Assembly (NCBI RefSeq): GCF_964204865.1
Contig: NC_135250.1
Span: 124,001-188,000 of the forward strand
DNA: 64,000 nucleotides
Direction of reading: 5' to 3'
Origin: Styela clava
Taxonomy: Eukaryota; Chordata; Ascidiacea; Stolidobranchia; Styelidae
This document shows positions 58,571 to 64,000 of the stretch, piece by piece. Under the pieces are notes generated by a model. The model did no database searches, was not told where the DNA came from, and worked only from the letters and a program-made list of their open reading frames with translations. The first letter of the stretch is position 1. Each line of letters starts with the position of its first letter. A program made the translations under genes and the position numbers.

Positions 58571-61570
58571 GGATAACAATATGTATTCAGTTTTTCCCTG
58601 GTATATCCGAGCCAGAATAAAAACGAGTAGTTCAAAGGAATATTTGAAGCTTTGAACCATTCCGTATACTTTTTCAGTTATAATTTCTTTCGTATCAACC
58701 TCATTACAAATCATGTCGGAACGTAAATGTCGAGAAACCACAACTTACATTTGTCGTCTGGATCGTTTCCTAGATTTGAAATTCCAAAATTGATAATGAT
58801 GTGTCTCAATTTACAAAAACCGACAAAGCTGTCGAGACAACCTAAAATTTGATGGATATTAAAATACGTGTGAAGAAAATGACTAGGATTGCCGTGGATC
58901 TAGAATTTCATTGTCGCTTGGCAGAGAAACTATCGTGGAACTTTGTTCTAGTAGGATATCTAAATTGGACTTGATAACACGTCTCTGTGCAGCCATGAGT
59001 CCAATAAATGTTATTTTAGCTAATGTTGGATAGAAAAAGGCAAAGTCCAAAATTATATTTGAATGATATATTATAGAGGGAGAAATGCGGTTAATATTTT
59101 TGTAGCTTTCATAACGTTAGTTGTTTCTCATTCATGCACTTATTACTACAATGTTTCTGCAATTGTGCAAAGAAAAGTTAACAAATATTTATGTAGTCTT
59201 TTTATAAGAGTATAAGAGCTCAATAATAGTAAGCACCCGCAAAATGCGAGTCTGATAATAAAAAAGCCTTTAATTCTACTTTTTTTCATGTGGAATTTCA
59301 TCTCGAATCTTCAACTCTAATTAAGCGAACTAAGAAATCTCACCAATTTGAATATTCCTAGCCCTATCTCTACATTGGCAAAAATGGGAATGACATTTGT
59401 ATATCATCGATTTAGGCAGTTCTAACTGGTGTTTGGCAATTAGTTCAATTTGAAAATATTAATGTTTTGATAAATCAATTTTGAATCAACATTGATTTCG
59501 TAATCATTCGCATTGAGATTTTACTGCTGGATATTTACCACTAGTAAATATTTTGTAATTACACGTGATGAAGTGCATATAGGACCCTGATGAAATGCCT
59601 TGTTTTGACGCTAAGTTGGTCAAAAAACGTCATAAATACGTAGAAACCATTTCCGAAAACAGTTTTACAAATACCTTGTTGATGACGTGTCCAATCAAGA
59701 ATCGGAAATGAGAGGCTGAGTTGAGAAGCTTTGGTTAAAAATAACAACATTTATTGATATTCAAATATATATTAATGTGTAGGTTTTAAACCACTTTATT
59801 TGGGTTGTATTTAATTGTGTATGAAACACAAAAGATCTGAAATTCATCGTCCTTTTCAATACAAGCAATCTCTTGCATAGCAGAGGTTGATTTTGTCAAG
59901 CCTTGCTCCGGGAGAAACTCTGAAACACAAAACCTAAATAAAATTTTCTATATCAAGTTTGATGTTTGATGAACAGATTCTACTTCGCTTATGAAAGTTG
60001 GCGATTTGTATTGAATGAAAGTGAGTAAACGCAAGTGGAATTTGAAACAATCTCATTTTAGGACAGAAATAAAATTAGTCTGAAGTCCCGATATCACGAA
60101 AGGGTTGATCGAATCGAAGGTGAGAGGCATTTTGTCCATTATGTAAAATCTGTTTCACAAATAATAAATGAGGGATTCATGAACAAAAAGTTTGGTTGAA
60201 ATGGGGCAATTTTTTTCAAATTGCTCTGATATTTTTCGTTGAATTACGGCTCAGACAAAACACAATGTAACACATCATTCGCATTGTTTACAGTAAATCT
60301 TAGCAGCAATTTTACCTCGTTGTGCCCACAAATATGCCCAAAATTGCAAGGAAATAAACCATGCTATTTTTATGGTCAAGGTGGTAATGTACCCCATTAG
60401 CAACTTCTGACTAAAGGTGAGCTTCGCCATATTGATCGTTCAAAATTCTTTATTTGTCTATTTTATCCACGTTGATGCGTCGCTCAGCCATGGCCCTGGT
60501 CCGATAGTGGTTAAAATTCTGGCTATATTCATTGCTGTGCATTAATTACTTTTATTGCATCATTATGCTACTTTATTATTCGCGAATAAACAACGAAAAG
60601 ACTTAGCATTGTGTAATTAACCAATATGCGATTGTTAATTGCAATTAAGCTTTTGTTCAAACATTTCGAGATGCCACATCACTGTAGATTGATGATCTTT
60701 TCGATGACGTCGTTTTTAAACTTGGCCCACAGATTGCTACTTTAGTTTTATGTGTGTTCCATGCTTAAACAATATGTGAACAATATAGTTTCGTCATAAA
60801 AGCTTTCCGTAATGGCCGTTCCATTTGACGACAATTTTACGTTTTCACGCTCTAGTTAAAATTTCGTTTTTTTGTTTGCTTTATTCACTGCAAGTCTTTA
60901 AAACAAGCGACAAATTGCAAAGAGAGCATTTAGTTGTGCGGGATCGGCAAAAACTCCATCGTAGTGAGAAATTGTTGAGAGAAGCAGAATCATAAAATCG
61001 ATTGGATTCTCCAACGCATTGTAATTCTCATAGAATAGGATTTCATATTCAGTTCGCATGAGAATTTTAGTAATTTAAGGCTGATAGCAAGCTCGACGGT
61101 TATCCCGAATGAGTAAGAACACGCTCGCTTTGTGATCGCTAATTTCGATGTAGAAAAAGCGAGTTCGAATTTTAAAACGTTTTTTCACATGAGGTCACAG
61201 CGAAGTGAAGGACGATATCTTAAATATTATATATCAGAATATGAACATACTAAAGTTCTTGTTACTTACAAACCTAGATTCGTTATTCAACAATTGTGTT
61301 TGTCTGTCTTTAAAAGTGTTTGCTTGCAATGAAATTTCCATTAAATGGTTTCTCTCATTTAGTATGTGTCGTTCCCACGCTTCGCAATTCCATTTGGTCG
61401 TTGGCGATTTAATCAAACGATTATCACAGCGTAGATTTGTCGGTTCCAGAACTTTATGGGCCGTTGAATCTCTGCGGGACTCAACGACGAAGGTCATTGT
61501 AGAGTGTAATGTGATGAAAATTCATATTTCGTGTTACTTGTTCAAATAGACGCATAATATTTTATCTGTA
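58571..61570. other. AT-rich DNA, no gene supported
   Basis: Short open frames only (for example 59,559-59,750 minus). No RNA gene, array or transposon end recognised. Frequent A/T runs and AATAAA motifs as expected by chance. Confidence 0.35.
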
Positions 61571-61572
61571 CT

Positions 61573-61646
61573 GTTAGCGCAGTCGGCCAAGCATTATCGG
61601 TGAGCTTTTGTAATGAAATTGTTTCAAATCCCGGTCATGCGGGCCA
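61573..61646 (+). repeat. tRNA-like sequence, possibly a SINE head
   Basis: TTAGCGCAGTCGGCCAAGC resembles a tRNA A-box region, and GTTTCAAATCCCGG (61,621-61,634) resembles a B box about 45 bp downstream. It does not fold into a full cloverleaf with a convincing acceptor stem, so it looks like a tRNA-derived SINE head or an old tRNA pseudogene. It is unrelated to the Gly array. Confidence 0.35.
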
Positions 61647-62069
61647 ATCTATCTACTGATACTACGAAGATTTATCTCGGTGAATTTTGCTCAATTAATC
61701 CTATTCCCAAATAGATCTAAGCCCTGTTGCAGCAAGGAGACTGATTTCCGGGACTAGAGAGTCTATTTTGGGCGATTTGCAATACTTAAAGTTCTCAGAT
61801 TAGCAAATACGGCATTGATTGTTTGTCGAGAACAAATTTCGTTCAATCATCCCCATAATAGGCACCGCTGATTCCGCTCGAGCGAACAAGTAATCCCCCG
61901 GCATTTTTTGGCATCGAAACTATAACTGAGGAATAGAACGTAAAAACGAATGGAAAACATAGTATGAAAATATGCTGCGGATAAATATGTATATTCAAAT
62001 CCTACGCGAATAGCATAATGTCTGATTGACTTCGATCAGAAAGTTATAGAATTCAATTTGTGAAAACGC
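61647..62069. other. AT-rich DNA, nothing identified
   Basis: No ORF or repeat recognised. It could be the body of the SINE-like element just before it. Confidence 0.3.
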
Positions 62070-62100
62070 TATATAAAGCCGGTGTTTTCGAGTCTCTTTA
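62070..62100 (+). promoter_or_regulatory. TATA-box core promoter candidate
   Basis: TATATAAAG at 62070-62078 followed about 30 bp on by TTATTCAAG. A donor-like TATG|GTAATT at about 62,109 would make a very short first exon. It could serve the 62,350 ORF. Confidence 0.3.
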
Positions 62101-62349
62101 TTCAAGTATGGTAATTGTAGTTCATTTACCTTTAGTAAAAAAGAAGACTAACCAGTCAAATGCAAATAAACTCAATGAGGTGACATAAACTAATTGATAA
62201 AGGGTGGGACGTTGCAAGCATGGGATTGCAAAATGGATATTTATTAGAAACGCTCAATGATGAATCTCAAAATTGTTTTTAGTTTAATAGAGGTTTGAAA
62301 GACAGCAAACTTAGAGGCCATTAGCAGATCCCTTGAGATCAAGTTCATT

Positions 62350-62772
62350 ATGGTCATATGCAGAACGAAGTTACAACATATCACCAAGGTTAATAAGAAG
62401 AATGCAGGAATAAAAATATTGAGAATATTTAAAGCAGCCCGGGTGAGAACTGACTTATACGCTCGGGCACTCCGGCTCAAGATCAAGCTATCAGTTAGCC
62501 TAGCTCTAAAATATGTATTGAAAACTAAAAAAAATCGCAGAGAGAATCAAAGGCTTGAAAACTTGATGGCTATTTATAATGAGAAAACACAACATTGTTG
62601 CAGTCACCCGCTTCCGCTATATACTATCTTCATAAACCTTGGATTAATATTCTTTAATGGTGCTTATAACTGGCGTAGTTATGTGCACCAGGACTGTGAT
62701 ATTACGCGTTGGATGTTCAAATGCTTTTACCCTTTATGGGGACGTATTATAACCCCTCCCCCAATACTTTGA
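62350..62772 (+). CDS. Hypothetical 140-codon ORF
   Basis: Starts with ATG and is the longest open frame with an ATG start in the right 10 kb. The N-terminal two thirds is rich in Lys and Arg (RIFKAARVRTDLYARALRLK, then KKNRREN); the C-terminal part is hydrophobic and aromatic (YTIFINLGLIFFNGAYNW). No known motif. It lies 250 bp downstream of a TATA-like element. In DNA this AT-rich, an open frame of this length can occur by chance. Confidence 0.2.
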   Translation: MVICRTKLQHITKVNKKNAGIKILRIFKAARVRTDLYARALRLKIKLSVSLALKYVLKTKKNRRENQRLENLMAIYNEKTQHCCSHPLPLYTIFINLGLIFFNGAYNWRSYVHQDCDITRWMFKCFYPLWGRIITPPPIL

Positions 62773-63360
62773 AAAAATTAATCACTTATTTATGCAATCG
62801 TAAATACAGAATGTGAGGTGTTAAATATCGATAGTACATTTTCTGCACAATGCAAATTCTTTAGTGGTATTGTTTAGTCAGCAAATTAAGTTGAGAAGTG
62901 CTTGACCATAAAAAGAAACCGCATCAAAATGTTTGCCGACGTCTCAGAACAACCGGATGTCTGAAATTTTCGCCTTGTATTCTTCGCAAAAAATCTCTCG
63001 TTTTTTATAGTTGTGATTCGAGAGATGATTATTCAAGCATGGCGTATAACTTCTCATATTTTCTTGTATGAAATAGTAGAGAATCATGCTAGGCCAAGCA
63101 TGATCGAAGTAATATATTGCCATAATGCTTATGCCAAATTCACTGAAAACAACTATATCTTTTATATGGCAATAGTATATTATCATTGAACCCCTCAGCA
63201 CGGTACACGATTTAAAGCCGTAAATATACCGCCTGCCTTACATGGCTGCCATATTGAACATTCTTTGCAAAATTTCTGAACAAGCACAATTATTTTTTCC
63301 CGTCAAGAATTTGGAAAAGAAAAAATGCGTCCTAATTTTGTCCCCATTTTCAGATTTTTC
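62773..63360. other. AT-rich DNA upstream of the 63.4-kb gene
   Basis: No coding signal. The end, TTTTCATTCATAG at 63,356-63,368, is acceptor-like and may precede the 5' UTR exon of the next gene. Confidence 0.3.
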
Positions 63361-63419
63361 ATTCATAGTTGCGTAGGAATTCGTCCAGTACGCACAACAT
63401 TGCTAATTTTGGGTTCAAG

Positions 63420-63571
63420 ATGCGGGGACTATTCGTATTAACGTTCACCTGCCTGTTTGTGGGCGCGATCGGGCAGATGCGTAGCAGAAGACTTCATGTG
63501 CCTCAACACTGGAGAAACTATGGATTCGGCAGACCCCAGAACCTCGTTAGACCAAGAAGAAACGGAAATAT
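63420..63571 (+). CDS. First coding exon of a secreted cationic peptide precursor
   Basis: ATG at 63420 encodes MRGLFVLTFTCLFVGAIGQ, a typical signal peptide (cleavage probably near residue 18-19), then a basic segment with RSRR (21-24), LHVPQHWRNYGFGRP (25-39) and RPRR (44-47). The exon ends at the consensus donor AAT AT|GTGAGT (GT at 63572) in phase 2; the unspliced frame hits TGA at once, supporting splicing there. Composition is clearly richer in G+C than the flanks. Dibasic sites suggest processing into small peptides (neuropeptide or antimicrobial type are both possible). I do not recognise the family, and the remaining exons lie beyond the window or in the last 430 bp. Confidence 0.55.
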
Positions 63572-64000
63572 GTGAGTTTTGATTCTTGGTGTGGGGGGGG
63601 GGGATATCTAATTTGTTACTTCATTTTTGAAGTGTAATTTCTAAAACGGCACATGAGAAACTAAACATAGCAAGAGATAAATATATATTTTTGTGGACTT
63701 ACTTGTTTTTCTGTTTTGATAGAGGGGGGAGGGACAGGGGGGACTTTTATATATATCATTATAGCTCTATTATGAATAGTATTTTTGCCTGCCCGTTCTT
63801 GCAAAATTGCCTCGCTTTGACGTTTATTTGAGTTCAATATCATCATTGTTGTTGAAACCATATTTTTCAATAGTTCTAACCAGAATTGAATCTGCAAAAA
63901 TATTTTCAATGCCGTATTATATGTAGTGATGTTCATAACTAAATATACGTGTGTTCTGTACGACATTGTATCTCGCGATTAATCTAATTTTTTTTTTAAT
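63572..64000 (+). other. Start of the intron of the 63.4-kb gene
   Basis: Follows the GTGAGT donor. It contains a G12-13 run at about 63,591 and a second purine-rich stretch (63,721-63,743). No further exon could be identified before the window ends. Confidence 0.4.

Noticed and set aside
61132-61549. Overlapping ORFs on both strands
   Set aside because: Mutually overlapping frames with non-ATG starts and no motif; chance ORFs are more likely, although an exon cannot be excluded.
62244-62486. Minus-strand 80-codon ORF
   Set aside because: Antisense shadow of the 62,350 plus-strand frame; no independent support.
63661-63966. Minus-strand 101-codon ORF at the window end
   Set aside because: Low-complexity, starts within A/T-rich sequence and lies in the predicted intron; no motif.

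Overview
This is eukaryotic (metazoan) nuclear DNA, most likely from an invertebrate; I cannot name the species. Evidence: a eukaryote-type tRNA-Gly gene with internal A and B boxes and no encoded CCA, two non-LTR retrotransposons of animal type, spliced-looking small genes, and AT-rich non-coding DNA. The small ORFs of the first 44 kb are not genes; they are chance translations of the repeats.

Layout. (1) 1-44,535: a tandem, all-plus-strand array of about 230 copies of a 72-bp tRNA-Gly (anticodon TCC) sequence, one every 183-198 bp, separated by 117-126 bp spacers of three related families. It starts before the window. Many copies keep a perfect cloverleaf; others belong to recurring defective classes (T-arm deletion, T-stem mismatch, changed T-loop, anticodon-proximal truncation). 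The array is built from nested higher-order duplications: a 1,347-bp pair, a 3,642-bp pair, a head-to-tail 12,415-bp pair (about 13.95-26.35 kb and 26.35-38.75 kb) and an 8,744-bp period. A small inverted segment has been copied along with them three times. (2) 44,536-50,172: a 5.6-kb non-LTR retrotransposon with N-terminal zinc fingers, reverse transcriptase, a CCHC finger and a restriction-like endonuclease, inserted inside one tRNA-Gly gene and flanked by a 15-bp target-site duplication taken from that gene. Its ORF has three frame breaks. (3) 50,173-51,110: the decayed right edge of the array. (4) About 51,300-53,817: a 5'-truncated, broken L1/Tx1-type LINE. (5) 53,818-64,000: AT-rich DNA with few genes. 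It holds two candidate secreted-peptide precursor genes (55.66-55.99 kb and 63.42 kb), a third signal-peptide-like ORF on the minus strand (58.5 kb), two TATA-like promoters, a tRNA-like/SINE-like sequence, a possible hAT end and a possible receptor-gene remnant.

How it fits together: the array looks like a tRNA gene family evolving in concert by unequal exchange, homogenised inside and decaying at its edge. The retrotransposon behaves like R2/NeSL-type elements, which live in multicopy RNA genes, but here the occupied gene is tRNA-Gly. That pairing is the most notable thing in the window. All assignments are by eye from the sequence; no database search was run.
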